A stretch of 64,000 nucleotides of DNA from Laceyella putida (GTDB lineage: Bacteria > Bacillota > Bacilli > Thermoactinomycetales > Thermoactinomycetaceae). The notes below the pieces were generated by a model that was given only the letters and a program-made list of their open reading frames with translations, was not told the DNA's origin and searched no databases. This document shows, piece by piece, positions 26,087-35,503 of this stretch; position 1 is the first letter of the stretch, and each line of letters starts with the position of its first letter. A program made the position numbers and the translations under genes. Location: NCBI RefSeq assembly GCF_042665195.1, contig NZ_JBHTBW010000058.1:1-64000 (forward strand), in the 5' to 3' direction.

Positions 26087-26260
26087 ATGAAACTTCGTCT
26101 TGCTCCCATCCTGTTTGTCATTTTGGGGTCCTGTCTTCTGCTGAGTGCCTGCACAAGCCTCTATCGAGCGCACCAAAGAAGGGAAACTATCCTTTGTTTG
26201 GAGCGGAACGGGTTCGTTTCAAGATACCCTGATTCCGGAGTCCCTTTCACCAGTTTGTAA
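26087..26260 (+). pseudogene. Lipoprotein gene remnant (frameshifted)
   Basis: An ATG with GAAGGGAT upstream opens a 57-codon frame beginning with a clear lipoprotein signal (about 4-21, lipobox LSAC). After the lipobox the reading frame loses protein-like character. In another plus-strand frame (from ~26160) a more credible run appears (EGKLSFVWSGTGSFQDT), so a frameshift soon after the signal peptide is likely. The gene also collides with the 3' end of padR at 26264. I read it as a broken lipoprotein gene; the original function is unknown. Confidence 0.45.
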
Positions 26261-26263
26261 AGC

Positions 26264-26620
26264 TCATTGATGACCACTTCCTTCATCTTCACGTCCTAAC
26301 CCCTCCGCAATGATCCAGTTCACCCCACCGGCAAAGATGCGCCAATCTTTGATCAGTTCATCAAGATAAGCCGCTCCTTTATCCGTCAACCGGTAATACT
26401 TGCGTGGAGGGCCTTCCGTAGACTCCAGCAAATATGTGGAAAAGTACCCTTCTTTGGTTAACCTCCGCAACAGCGGATAAATGGTTCCTTCCGCTATCAG
26501 GAACTTCTCCGAAATGCTTTGTACCAACTCATAACCATAGCGGTCTTTGTTTTTGGCCAAAACCAGGACGCATAAAGTAAGCACGCCTTTTTTAAACTGT
26601 GCATTCAACTTCCTCACCAA
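26264..26620 (-). CDS. PadR family transcriptional regulator
   Basis: About 114-118 aa. The winged helix-turn-helix PadR domain covers almost the whole protein (FKKGVLTLCVLVL, DRYGYELVQSI, EGTIYPLLRRLTKEGYFS, PPRKYYRLTDKG). Family members usually repress a nearby transport or membrane-protein gene and respond to small molecules. The start is uncertain: TTG/GTG at 26620/26617 or TTG at 26608, the last giving the common opening MNAQFKKG. The gene usually found overlapping its 3' end appears truncated here. It stands alone between tufA and rpsJ, an unusual place, suggesting insertion into the str-S10 junction. Confidence 0.85.
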   Translation of the reverse strand: MVRKLNAQFKKGVLTLCVLVLAKNKDRYGYELVQSISEKFLIAEGTIYPLLRRLTKEGYFSTYLLESTEGPPRKYYRLTDKGAAYLDELIKDWRIFAGGVNWIIAEGLGREDEGSGHQ

Positions 26621-26921
26621 CCTTAAACCAGGTACAAAACATTATAAGGTACTAAATTTGGTTTTATTCTATCAAGTCATCACTCCATCGGCAAGTCATT
26701 CCGGGCAAAAGACCAACGACAGTAGGGGCAAATGGTCCCTACCATTCACAACCTGTGAAATATGTGCATCTCTCCACTCGTAATGATCCACTGTTTAACC
26801 ACAGCAAAGGTCTCCTCGGGCTATAGCCTCCCCCTTTTCATACTCGCGCCAAACCCGAATGTGTTAAGGCCACCCAACTTGATTCTTCCAACCTTTATTC
26901 ATTGTCAATCCGTCATCTTCG
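26621..26921. other. Non-coding spacer upstream of padR
   Basis: No supported gene. On the minus strand a TATAAT at about 26639-26644 could serve as -10 for padR, with no good -35 at the usual distance. It overlaps an AAGGTACTAAATTTGG sequence (26646-26661) related to one upstream of the lipoprotein remnant. The rest shows no clear signal. Confidence 0.5.
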
Positions 26922-26963
26922 AAAAAAGAAAAAGCTGTCAACCCAATATGGGTTAACAGCTTT
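26922..26963 (-). terminator. Terminator after tufA
   Basis: AAAGCTGTTAACCC pairs with GGGTTGACAGCTT on the minus strand and is followed by TTTTCTTTTTT. It ends the str operon. Confidence 0.9.
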
Positions 26964-26980
26964 GTTAGCGAAGGCAACAA

Positions 26981-28168
26981 TTACTCGATGATCGCGGTAA
27001 CTGCGCCAGCGCCTACGGTACGACCACCTTCACGGATAGCGAAACGGGTACCGTCTTCGATCGCGATCGGAGCGATCAGTTCCACTTCCATTTCTACGTT
27101 ATCGCCAGGCATGCACATTTCAACGCCTTCTGGCAATTTGATAACGCCGGTTACGTCGGTGGTGCGGAAGTAGAATTGTGGACGATAGTTGGAGAAGAAT
27201 GGGGTATGACGTCCACCCTCTTCTTTGGACAGAACGTAAACTTGTGCTCTGAATTTGGTGTGTGGGTTTACGCTGCCAGGTTTAGCCAGTACTTGACCAC
27301 GTTGGATGTCTTTACGCTCAACACCACGGAGCAGAGCACCGATGTTGTCCCCGGCTTGTGCGGAGTCAAGCAACTTGCGGAACATCTCAACACCGGTACA
27401 TACGGTTTTGCGGGTTTCGCCAAGACCTACGATCTCAACTTCGTCACCCACTTTAACTACACCGCGCTCTACACGACCGGTAGCTACGGTACCACGACCG
27501 GTAATGGTGAATACGTCCTCTACTGGCATCAAGAAGGATTTGTCGGTGTCGCGTTCTGGAGTTGGTACATACTCGTCAACCGCAGCCATCAGGTCATGGA
27601 TTTTTTGAGCCCACTCACCGGTTGGATCTTCAAGTGCTTTCAGAGCGGAACCAGCGATTACTGGGATGTCGTCACCTGGGAAGTCGTACTCGGACAGAAG
27701 TTCACGAACTTCCATTTCTACGAGTTCCAACAACTCTTCGTCGTCAACCATGTCACATTTGTTCAGGAAGACTACGATGTACGGAACACCTACCTGACGG
27801 GAGAGCAGGATGTGCTCACGGGTTTGTGGCATTGGGCCGTCAGCAGCGGATACTACCAGGATCGCACCGTCCATTTGCGCAGCACCGGTGATCATGTTTT
27901 TCACGTAGTCAGCGTGACCTGGGCAGTCAACGTGAGCATAGTGACGGTTGTCGGTTTCGTACTCTACGTGAGCAGTGGAGATGGTGATACCGCGCTCTCT
28001 TTCTTCTGGTGCTTTATCGATTTGGTCATAAGCGGTCGCTTGTGCGCCACCTTTTTGAGCCAAAACGGTGGTGATTGCAGCGGTCAAAGTCGTTTTACCA
28101 TGGTCTACGTGACCGATGGTACCAATGTTAACGTGAGGTTTTGTACGCTCGAACTTGGCTTTTGCCAT
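26981..28168 (-). CDS. tufA: Elongation factor Tu
   Basis: 395 aa. It delivers aminoacyl-tRNA to the ribosome as a GTPase. The G1 motif GHVDHGKTT (about 19-27), the DCPGHADY G3 motif with the catalytic His, and NKCDMV G4 are intact. Domains 2 and 3 follow without insertions. It is last in the rpsL-rpsG-fusA-tufA operon, with a 115-nt spacer after fusA and a strong terminator behind. Confidence 0.98.
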   Translation of the reverse strand: MAKAKFERTKPHVNIGTIGHVDHGKTTLTAAITTVLAQKGGAQATAYDQIDKAPEERERGITISTAHVEYETDNRHYAHVDCPGHADYVKNMITGAAQMDGAILVVSAADGPMPQTREHILLSRQVGVPYIVVFLNKCDMVDDEELLELVEMEVRELLSEYDFPGDDIPVIAGSALKALEDPTGEWAQKIHDLMAAVDEYVPTPERDTDKSFLMPVEDVFTITGRGTVATGRVERGVVKVGDEVEIVGLGETRKTVCTGVEMFRKLLDSAQAGDNIGALLRGVERKDIQRGQVLAKPGSVNPHTKFRAQVYVLSKEEGGRHTPFFSNYRPQFYFRTTDVTGVIKLPEGVEMCMPGDNVEMEVELIAPIAIEDGTRFAIREGGRTVGAGAVTAIIE

Positions 28169-28232
28169 GACTAGGTATCCTCCCTTTACTCATGAAACTA
28201 AGTATTATTGTAATTGATATATGGAAATCCGG

Positions 28233-28252
28233 GAAGCGGAAACTTCCGCTTC
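28233..28252 (-). other. Hairpin in the fusA-tufA spacer
   Basis: GAAGCGGAA and TTCCGCTTC form a perfect 9-bp stem in the spacer between fusA and tufA. It lacks a T-run. It may affect the higher expression of tufA relative to fusA, for example as a processing site; this is inference. Confidence 0.4.
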
Positions 28253-28283
28253 GCCAGTTTCTTAACTCAGGAAATGATTGGAA

Positions 28284-30359
28284 TTACTCGCCAGAACGCT
28301 TTTTAATGATCTCGTCGGCGATGTTGCGTGGAACTTCTTCATAGTGGTCAAACACCATGGAGAAGACGCCGCGTCCTTGGGTGCGGGAACGCAGGTTACT
28401 TACATAACCGAACATTTCCGCCAGCGGTACCATTGCGCGGATCACTTGGGCGCCAGCGCGCGCTTCCATACCCTCAACGCGGCCGCGACGGGAGTTGATG
28501 TCGCCCATCACGTCACCCATGTAGTCTTCCGGAACCGTAACTTCCACTTTCATCATTGGCTCCAAGAGGACTGGGTTACATTTGGATTTGGCCGCTTTGA
28601 GTGCCATCGAACCAGCGATTTTGAACGCCATTTCGGAGGAGTCCACATCGTGGTAAGAACCATCAACGATGGTCGCACGGATGTCAACCATTGGGAAGCC
28701 CGCTAAGACACCATTTTGCATGGCCTCTTCGATACCGGCTTGAACGGCTGGGATGTATTCTTTTGGAACCACACCACCAACGATTTTGTTGACGAATTCG
28801 AAGCCGGCGCCTTCTTCCAATGGTTCGAACTCGATCCAAACGTGACCGTATTGACCACGACCACCGGATTGGCGAACGAACTTCCCTTCCACTTTGGCAG
28901 GGGAGCGGAACGTTTCTTTGTAGGCAACCTGTGGAGCACCCACGTTGGCTTCCACTTTGAATTCGCGCTTCAGACGGTCAACGATGATTTCCAGGTGAAG
29001 CTCACCCATGCCCGCAATAATCGTTTGGCCGGTCTCTTCGTCGGTCCAAGTTTTGAAGGTTGGGTCCTCTTCCGCCAGTTTGGTAAGGGCCATACCCATT
29101 TTGTCTTGGTCCGCTTTGGATTTTGGCTCGATCGCGATCTTGATCACCGGCTCTGGGAACTCCATGGACTCAAGAATGATCGGATTCTTCTCGTCACTGA
29201 GAGTTTCACCTGTAGTGGTGTCTTTTAAACCAACCGCCGCCGCGATATCCCCAGCGTATACCGTGGAGATTTCCTCACGGTGGTTCGCGTGCATTTGCAG
29301 GATCCGCCCGATCCGCTCACGCTTGCCTTTGGTGGTGTTCATTACGTAAGAACCGGAATCCAACGTACCGGAGTAAACGCGGAAGAAGGTTAACTTCCCT
29401 ACATATGGGTCGGTCATGACTTTGAACGCCAGCGCTGCAAATGGCTCTTCGTCACTGGAGTGACGCACCGTTTCCGTACCGTCCGGCAACGTGCCTTGGA
29501 TCGCAGGCACATCCAGTGGCGATGGCAAATAAGCTACGACTGCGTCAAGGAGTGGTTGCACCCCTTTGTTTTTGTAGGAAGAACCGCAGAGGACTGGGGT
29601 GATTTTCACTTCACAGGTACCTTTGCGGAGAGTGGAGACGATTTCCTCTTCAGTGAGCTCTTCACCTTCGAGGTATTTCATCATCAGCTCTTCATCCAAC
29701 TCGGCCACAGCTTCCACGAGGATGTTGCGGTACTCTTCTGCTTTGTCCGCGTATTCTTCTGGAATCTCGCGGGCTTCGGAAGTGGTACCCAGATCGTCGG
29801 TGTAGATGATCGCCTTCATGGTTACGAGGTCGATCACACCTTGGAAGTTGTCTTCGGAACCGATTGGAATTTGGATTGGCACAGCATTTGCGCCAAGGCG
29901 CTCGCGCATTTGCTGTACGGCGCCGTAGAAATCAGCACCGAGGATATCCATTTTATTAACATACGCAATGCGCGGTACGCCATAACGGTCAGCCTGACGC
30001 CATACCGTCTCAGATTGTGGCTCTACGCCACCTTTTGCACAGAATACACCTACTGCCCCGTCTAATACACGGAGGGAACGCTCTACCTCAACGGTGAAAT
30101 CAACGTGTCCTGGAGTGTCAATGATGTTGACACGATGACCTTTCCACTGAGCGGTAGTCGCAGCGGAAGTAATGGTGATTCCGCGCTCTTGCTCTTGCTC
30201 CATCCAGTCCATAGTGGCCGCACCTTCGTGCACCTCACCAATTTTGTGTACGCGACCGGTGTAGAACAGGATACGCTCAGTGGTGGTCGTTTTACCAGCG
30301 TCGATGTGAGCCATGATCCCAATGTTACGTGTATTTTGCAAGGAGAATTCGCGTGCCAT
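28284..30359 (-). CDS. fusA: Elongation factor G
   Basis: 691 aa, five-domain translocase GTPase. AHIDAGKTTTTERI (G1), DTPGHVDF (G3) and NKMD (G4) are intact near the N-terminus; domain IV carries SGGRGQYGHVWIE. Fusidic-acid-related positions show no obvious change, though I did not check each. It follows rpsG by 36 nt. Confidence 0.98.
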   Translation of the reverse strand: MAREFSLQNTRNIGIMAHIDAGKTTTTERILFYTGRVHKIGEVHEGAATMDWMEQEQERGITITSAATTAQWKGHRVNIIDTPGHVDFTVEVERSLRVLDGAVGVFCAKGGVEPQSETVWRQADRYGVPRIAYVNKMDILGADFYGAVQQMRERLGANAVPIQIPIGSEDNFQGVIDLVTMKAIIYTDDLGTTSEAREIPEEYADKAEEYRNILVEAVAELDEELMMKYLEGEELTEEEIVSTLRKGTCEVKITPVLCGSSYKNKGVQPLLDAVVAYLPSPLDVPAIQGTLPDGTETVRHSSDEEPFAALAFKVMTDPYVGKLTFFRVYSGTLDSGSYVMNTTKGKRERIGRILQMHANHREEISTVYAGDIAAAVGLKDTTTGETLSDEKNPIILESMEFPEPVIKIAIEPKSKADQDKMGMALTKLAEEDPTFKTWTDEETGQTIIAGMGELHLEIIVDRLKREFKVEANVGAPQVAYKETFRSPAKVEGKFVRQSGGRGQYGHVWIEFEPLEEGAGFEFVNKIVGGVVPKEYIPAVQAGIEEAMQNGVLAGFPMVDIRATIVDGSYHDVDSSEMAFKIAGSMALKAAKSKCNPVLLEPMMKVEVTVPEDYMGDVMGDINSRRGRVEGMEARAGAQVIRAMVPLAEMFGYVSNLRSRTQGRGVFSMVFDHYEEVPRNIADEIIKKRSGE

Positions 30360-30395
30360 CGGAAATTTCTCCCTTCATATTGGAAAGAATGTTGA

Positions 30396-30866
30396 TTACC
30401 AGCGATAGTGAGCAAATGCACGGTTGGCTTCTGCCATACGGTGCGTATCTTCTTTCTTCTTCACGGCTGCACCTGTATTGTTAGCGGCATCCATGATTTC
30501 GTTAGCCAAACGCTCTTCCATGGTTTTTTCACCGCGCAGACGAGCGTAGCTAACCAACCAACGGAGACCAAGGCTGGTGCGACGTTCTGGTTTTACCTCA
30601 ACTGGAACTTGGTAGTTAGCACCACCTACACGGCGAGCTTTTACTTCCAGCACTGGCATCACGTTTTTCAGCGCTTGTTCAAACACTTCCATCGGATCGT
30701 TTCCAGTACGTTCACGAATGAGATCAAATGCATTGTACAAAATGCGTTGTGCAATCCCTTTTTTTCCGTCATACATCAGGCGGTTGATGAGACGGGTTAC
30801 CAGTTTGCTATTGTAAATTGGATCTGGCAGTGCATCCCGACGAGCTACTGGGCCTTTACGTGGCAT
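30396..30866 (-). CDS. rpsG: 30S ribosomal protein S7
   Basis: 156 aa uS7, which nucleates assembly of the 30S head. MPRKGPVARRD, LVTRLINRLMYDGKKGIAQ and the C-terminal ANRAFAHYRW are diagnostic. It lies 45 nt after rpsL. Confidence 0.98.
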   Translation of the reverse strand: MPRKGPVARRDALPDPIYNSKLVTRLINRLMYDGKKGIAQRILYNAFDLIRERTGNDPMEVFEQALKNVMPVLEVKARRVGGANYQVPVEVKPERRTSLGLRWLVSYARLRGEKTMEERLANEIMDAANNTGAAVKKKEDTHRMAEANRAFAHYRW

Positions 30867-30911
30867 GCTTCTCCCTCCTTTTCATTGTGGTTCTATGCTG
30901 CGTCAGCTTTA

Positions 30912-31325
30912 TTATTTCTTAGGACGTTTCGCGCCGTATTTGGAACGCGCTTGGTTACGGTTAGCTACACCTGCGGTATCAAGCGCACCGCGAACGATGT
31001 GGTAACGTACCCCTGGCAAGTCCTTAACACGTCCACCACGGATCAACACAACACTGTGTTCTTGCAGGTTGTGACCGATACCTGGGATGTACGCGGTAAC
31101 CTCCGTGCCGTTGGTCAAGCGAACACGGGCATATTTACGCAAAGCGGAGTTCGGTTTCTTCGGAGTCATCGTACCCACACGCGTACATACACCGCGTTTT
31201 TGTGGCGCGCTTTGTGGCACAACCTCTTTTTTCATGCTGTTGTACGTGTATTGCAACGCTGGAGATTTGGACTTTTTGATTTTAGCTTGGCGACCTTTGC
31301 GCACGAGCTGGTTCATTGTTGGCAT
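30912..31325 (-). CDS. rpsL: 30S ribosomal protein S12
   Basis: 137 aa uS12 of the decoding centre. MPTMNQLVRKGR opens it; QKRGVCTRV, TPKKPNSALRK and IPGIGHNLQEHS contain the streptomycin-related lysines K43 and K88 in their normal forms. The ATG at 31325 has AGGGGG 8 nt upstream; the frame extends further but without a site. Confidence 0.98.
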   Translation of the reverse strand: MPTMNQLVRKGRQAKIKKSKSPALQYTYNSMKKEVVPQSAPQKRGVCTRVGTMTPKKPNSALRKYARVRLTNGTEVTAYIPGIGHNLQEHSVVLIRGGRVKDLPGVRYHIVRGALDTAGVANRNQARSKYGAKRPKK

Positions 31326-31429
31326 AACTGGCACCCCCTTCTGATGTTGGTTATATCCTCTCAAGACCACAGATCCAGGTGTTTCTTCCATGGTCGTAAA
31401 AAGTGGAACGACTAAAGGATTTATGAAAG

Positions 31430-31465
31430 TTGATCACGCCCACCCAAGATAGGGCGCGATCAACG
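31430..31465 (-). other. Long hairpin upstream of rpsL
   Basis: GTTGATCGCGCCC pairs with GGGCGTGATCAAC (13 bp, one G-T pair) in the 160-nt spacer between the L7Ae-family gene and rpsL. The downstream T-run is poor. It may be a processing or regulatory element of the str operon. Confidence 0.5.
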
Positions 31466-31485
31466 ATGGATTCAGTCGCTCTCGA

Positions 31486-31734
31486 TCATTTCAAGATTGC
31501 TGCCGTCGCAGCACCCACGTCAATTCCACAGGCTTTACCAAGTTGCTTCATCGAATCGACGTGGATTACATAAATGCCACGATCCTTACAAAGTGTGAGG
31601 ATCGGGTGTATCACTTGCGGATCCGCATCATCTGCAACTACTACTTCGAGCGCTCGGCCTTGCTCAATGGCCTTCTTCGTTTGCTTGGTGCCGATCGTCA
31701 ACGATTCTGCTTGTTTCACTTTTTCATAAGACAT
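31486..31734 (-). CDS. rplGB: L7Ae-family ribosomal protein (YbxF type)
   Basis: 82 aa of the L7Ae/L30e/S12e/Gadd45 family, which binds RNA kink-turns. TIGTKQTKKAIEQGRALEVVVADDAD is the family core. Bacillus YbxF sits at the same place and binds ribosomes in exponential phase. The ATG at 31734 (MSYEKVKQ) is preferred. It falls between rpoC and rpsL. Confidence 0.93.
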   Translation of the reverse strand: MSYEKVKQAESLTIGTKQTKKAIEQGRALEVVVADDADPQVIHPILTLCKDRGIYVIHVDSMKQLGKACGIDVGAATAAILK

Positions 31735-31815
31735 TGATTCGCCCTCCAAAGTGAATAATTCCCAAGCACACGAAGTTATCTTACCACCTCATCTAGGCAA
31801 AGTCAACAAATAACT

Positions 31816-34800
31816 CTATTTAATGAGCACTGTTTCTTTGTCAGATTTATCCGTTTCGGTGGTTTCATTTGCCATCTGATACGTTTGGTTGCGATAACGG
31901 GAAATACCTGTACCCGCAGGAATCAGTTTACCGATGATGACGTTCTCCTTCAGGCCGAGGAGACCGTCCACCTTCCCTTTGATCGCCGCATCAGTCAAGA
32001 CGCGTGTCGTTTCTTGGAAAGATGCCGCGGATAGGTAAGATTCCGTTTCCAGGGACGCTTTAGTGATACCCAAAAGAACCGGACGGGCGACAGCCGCATC
32101 GCCACCGTTAATCAACACTTTCCGGTTGGCCGCCTCATACTCGTGGATATCCACCACGGAACCAGGCAACAGTTCAGTCGTTCCCGCGTCCGTAATACGC
32201 ACTTTACGCATCATCTGACGAATCATCACTTCAACGTGCTTGTCGTTGATTTCTACCCCTTGCAGGCGGTATACCTTTTGCACCTCTTGCAAGATGTAGA
32301 GTTGTACCCCTGCCACGCCTTTGACGCGCAGAAGCTCTTTCGGATCCACAGAACCCTCGGTCAATTCATCACCGGCTCTGACCTGGTCACCAACGGACAC
32401 GCGCAGGCGGGAGCCGTAAGGAACGTGATGGACTTTGGATTCCACTTCTCCCTTGATCTCAATTTCGCGGCGGTCTTTCGTTTCACGAATATCAATCACT
32501 TCACCGGAGATTTCACTGATGACCGCTTGCCCCTTCGGATTGCGCGCTTCAAACAGCTCTTGAATACGCGGCAAACCTTGGGTGATGTCGTCTCCCGCAA
32601 CCCCACCGGTGTGGAAGGTACGCATCGTCAGCTGGGTACCTGGCTCACCGATCGATTGCGCGGCGATGATTCCCACCGCCTCACCAATTTCCACTGGGGT
32701 TCCCAGTGCCAAGTTACGGCCATAGCATTTTTTGCATACCCCATGTTTGGTGCGGCAAGTGAGAACGGAACGAATCACGACTTCGGTGATGCCCGCATCA
32801 ATGATTTCACTAGCGATCTCTTCATCGATCATCTCATTGCGACCGACGATGATTTCACCCGTCTCCGGATGGCGAACGGTTTGGAACGCCAACCGACCCA
32901 CAAGCCGATCATAAAGATTTTCAATAACCTCATTCCCATCGGCAATCGCGCTGACGGCCATGCCACGGTCGGTACCGCAATCATCTTCACGAACGATCAC
33001 GTCTTGCGCAACGTCCACGAGACGACGTGTCAGGTAACCGGAGTCAGCCGTTCTCAGCGCCGTATCCGCCAGCCCTTTCCGCGCACCGTGGGTGGAAATG
33101 AAGTACTCCAATACGGTCAAACCTTCACGGAAGTTGGTGCGAATCGGTTGCTCGATAATCCGTCCGGATGGGTTGGCCATCAGACCGCGCATGCCCGCGA
33201 GCTGAGTGATCTGGGAAACGTTACCCCGCGCTCCGGAGTGGGCCATCATGTAAATGGGGTTGTATTTACCCATGTTTTTCATGAGAACTTGGGTAATTTG
33301 ATCTTTCGATCGGCTCCAGATGGAGATGACACGCTCATACCGCTCGTCTTCCGTAATCAAGCCACGACGGTACTGCTTCATCACTTTGGCTACATCTTCT
33401 TCCGCCTGAGCGAGGATCGCTTTCTTCTCCTCCGGCACATTTACGTCGGAGACGGACATGGTAATCCCCGCTTTGGTGGAGAACTTGTAACCAAGCTCTT
33501 TTACGCGGTCGAGGATTTCCGAGGTGATCGTCGTGCCAAACCGACGGAAACATTCGGCGATCACCGCACCCAAATCTTTTTTGGTCAGCGCGCCCGGGTC
33601 ATCCATCTTAGCGATAAACTCACGCACGTCGACGCCTTTTTCAAAGATGAAATACTTATCGGGTGTGCCCGCAAAGTTCTTTTTGCCCGGCTCGCTGATG
33701 TAAGGGAACTCTACAGGGAAAATCTCGTTGAAAATCAATTTGCCCACGGTTGTCACCAAGAGGCTATTCCGCTGCGCCTCTGTGAACGAAGTTTTCTTCA
33801 CATTGCGCGCCGGAATGGCAATACGGGTATGCAGGCTCACGTAGCCATGGTGATAAGCGTTGATCGCTTCAGAGACCGAATAGAAGATGGAGCCTTCGCC
33901 TTTTTCCCCTTCTTTTTCTATGGTCAGATAGTAACAGCCCAATACCATGTCCTGAGATGGGGTTACAACCGGCTTGCCATCTTTCGGGTTCAAAATGTTT
34001 TGCGCCGCCAACATCAGCAGGCGGGCTTCCGCTTGCGCTTCCGCAGACAGCGGCACGTGCACAGCCATTTGGTCACCGTCAAAGTCGGCGTTATATGCCG
34101 TACATACGAGCGGATGCAGGCGGATCGCTCGCCCTTCCACCAGAATCGGCTCAAATGCTTGAATTCCCAAGCGGTGAAGCGTGGGTGCGCGGTTAAGGAG
34201 AACGGGATGCTCCTTAATCACTTCTTCGAGTACATCCCACACTTCAGGATGAACGCGCTCCACTTTGCGTTTCGCACTCTTGATGTTATGGGCAAGCCCT
34301 TTGGCGACCAACTCTTTCATCACAAATGGCTTAAACAGTTCCAAGGCCATCTCTTTAGGCAAACCGCACTGATACATCTTCAGGTAGGGACCGACAACGA
34401 TAACGGAACGACCTGAGTAGTCAACACGCTTACCCAGCAAGTTTTGGCGGAAACGCCCTTGTTTCCCTTTCAGCATGTGGGAGAGGGATTTCAATGGACG
34501 GTTTCCTGGTCCGGTTACGGGACGACCCCGACGACCGTTATCAATCAACGCGTCGACCGCTTCTTGCAACATCCGTTTTTCGTTTTGCACGATGATATCG
34601 GGTGCCCCCAGATCCAACAGACGTTTTAAGCGGTTGTTGCGGTTAATCACACGACGGTAGAGGTCATTCAAGTCAGATGTGGCGAAACGGCCCCCGTCCA
34701 ATTGCACCATCGGGCGCAACTCCGGTGGGATGACAGGCAGAACGTCAAGGATCATCCAATCTGGTTTATTGCCGGAAGCGCGGAAGGCTTCCAACACTTC

Positions 34801-35430
34801 CAAACGTTTGATCGCGCGGTTGCGGCGTTGACCTTGAGCCGTTTGTAACTCTTCTTTGAGGCTCTCTACCTCTTTGTCGAGATCAATTTCTTGCAGCAAA
34901 CGCTTAATCGCTTCCGCACCCATCATCGCCGTAAAGGCGTTTCCATACTTTTCACGGTAAGCGCGATACTCTTTTTCCGACAGGAGTTGCTTTTTCTCCA
35001 ACGGGGTTGGACCTGGATCAACCACGACGTAAGAGGCAAAATAAATCACTTCTTCCAACGAACGTGGAGACATATCCAACACCAGACCCATCCGGCTGGG
35101 AATCCCTTTGAAATACCAGATATGGGAAACTGGAGCGGCTAACTCAATATGGCCCATCCGTTCACGACGAACTTTGGCGCGGGTAACTTCCACTCCGCAT
35201 CGATCACAGACGACCCCTTTATAACGAACGCGTTTATATTTACCGCAGTGACACTCCCAATCTTTGGTCGGCCCAAAGATCTTCTCGCAGAACAAACCTT
35301 CTTTTTCCGGTTTGAGTGTACGATAATTGATTGTTTCCGGCTTTTTTACCTCACCACGAGACCAAGAACGGATTTTTTCAGGAGAGGCGAGGCCGATTTT
35401 CATATACTCAAAGTTGTTTACATCCAACAT
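31816..35430 (-). CDS. rpoC: RNA polymerase beta' subunit
   Basis: 1204 aa. The N-terminal zinc finger uses C60, C62, C75 and C78 (CHCGKYKR, CDRCG). The catalytic magnesium motif NADFDGDQM lies near residue 450, and the trigger-loop and second zinc cluster (CRTKHGVCKKCYG) are present. The family's short Firmicute form, with no large insertions, is seen. It follows rpoB by 73 nt. Confidence 0.98.
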   Translation of the reverse strand: MLDVNNFEYMKIGLASPEKIRSWSRGEVKKPETINYRTLKPEKEGLFCEKIFGPTKDWECHCGKYKRVRYKGVVCDRCGVEVTRAKVRRERMGHIELAAPVSHIWYFKGIPSRMGLVLDMSPRSLEEVIYFASYVVVDPGPTPLEKKQLLSEKEYRAYREKYGNAFTAMMGAEAIKRLLQEIDLDKEVESLKEELQTAQGQRRNRAIKRLEVLEAFRASGNKPDWMILDVLPVIPPELRPMVQLDGGRFATSDLNDLYRRVINRNNRLKRLLDLGAPDIIVQNEKRMLQEAVDALIDNGRRGRPVTGPGNRPLKSLSHMLKGKQGRFRQNLLGKRVDYSGRSVIVVGPYLKMYQCGLPKEMALELFKPFVMKELVAKGLAHNIKSAKRKVERVHPEVWDVLEEVIKEHPVLLNRAPTLHRLGIQAFEPILVEGRAIRLHPLVCTAYNADFDGDQMAVHVPLSAEAQAEARLLMLAAQNILNPKDGKPVVTPSQDMVLGCYYLTIEKEGEKGEGSIFYSVSEAINAYHHGYVSLHTRIAIPARNVKKTSFTEAQRNSLLVTTVGKLIFNEIFPVEFPYISEPGKKNFAGTPDKYFIFEKGVDVREFIAKMDDPGALTKKDLGAVIAECFRRFGTTITSEILDRVKELGYKFSTKAGITMSVSDVNVPEEKKAILAQAEEDVAKVMKQYRRGLITEDERYERVISIWSRSKDQITQVLMKNMGKYNPIYMMAHSGARGNVSQITQLAGMRGLMANPSGRIIEQPIRTNFREGLTVLEYFISTHGARKGLADTALRTADSGYLTRRLVDVAQDVIVREDDCGTDRGMAVSAIADGNEVIENLYDRLVGRLAFQTVRHPETGEIIVGRNEMIDEEIASEIIDAGITEVVIRSVLTCRTKHGVCKKCYGRNLALGTPVEIGEAVGIIAAQSIGEPGTQLTMRTFHTGGVAGDDITQGLPRIQELFEARNPKGQAVISEISGEVIDIRETKDRREIEIKGEVESKVHHVPYGSRLRVSVGDQVRAGDELTEGSVDPKELLRVKGVAGVQLYILQEVQKVYRLQGVEINDKHVEVMIRQMMRKVRITDAGTTELLPGSVVDIHEYEAANRKVLINGGDAAVARPVLLGITKASLETESYLSAASFQETTRVLTDAAIKGKVDGLLGLKENVIIGKLIPAGTGISRYRNQTYQMANETTETDKSDKETVLIK

Positions 35431-35503
35431 TGGGCGATTCCTCCCTCAGGATTCATCCCGTTGCATGTGGGGAGGGCGTGTAACCACGCCCCACATACGA
35501 CGA

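Noticed and set aside
27176..28174. 332-codon open frame on the plus strand
   Set aside because: Antisense to tufA; long only because of strong codon bias in tufA.
32143..34416. 757-codon open frame on the plus strand
   Set aside because: It lies fully antisense to rpoC, whose protein is complete. It is His/Arg-rich with no family features, the expected shadow of a conserved gene.
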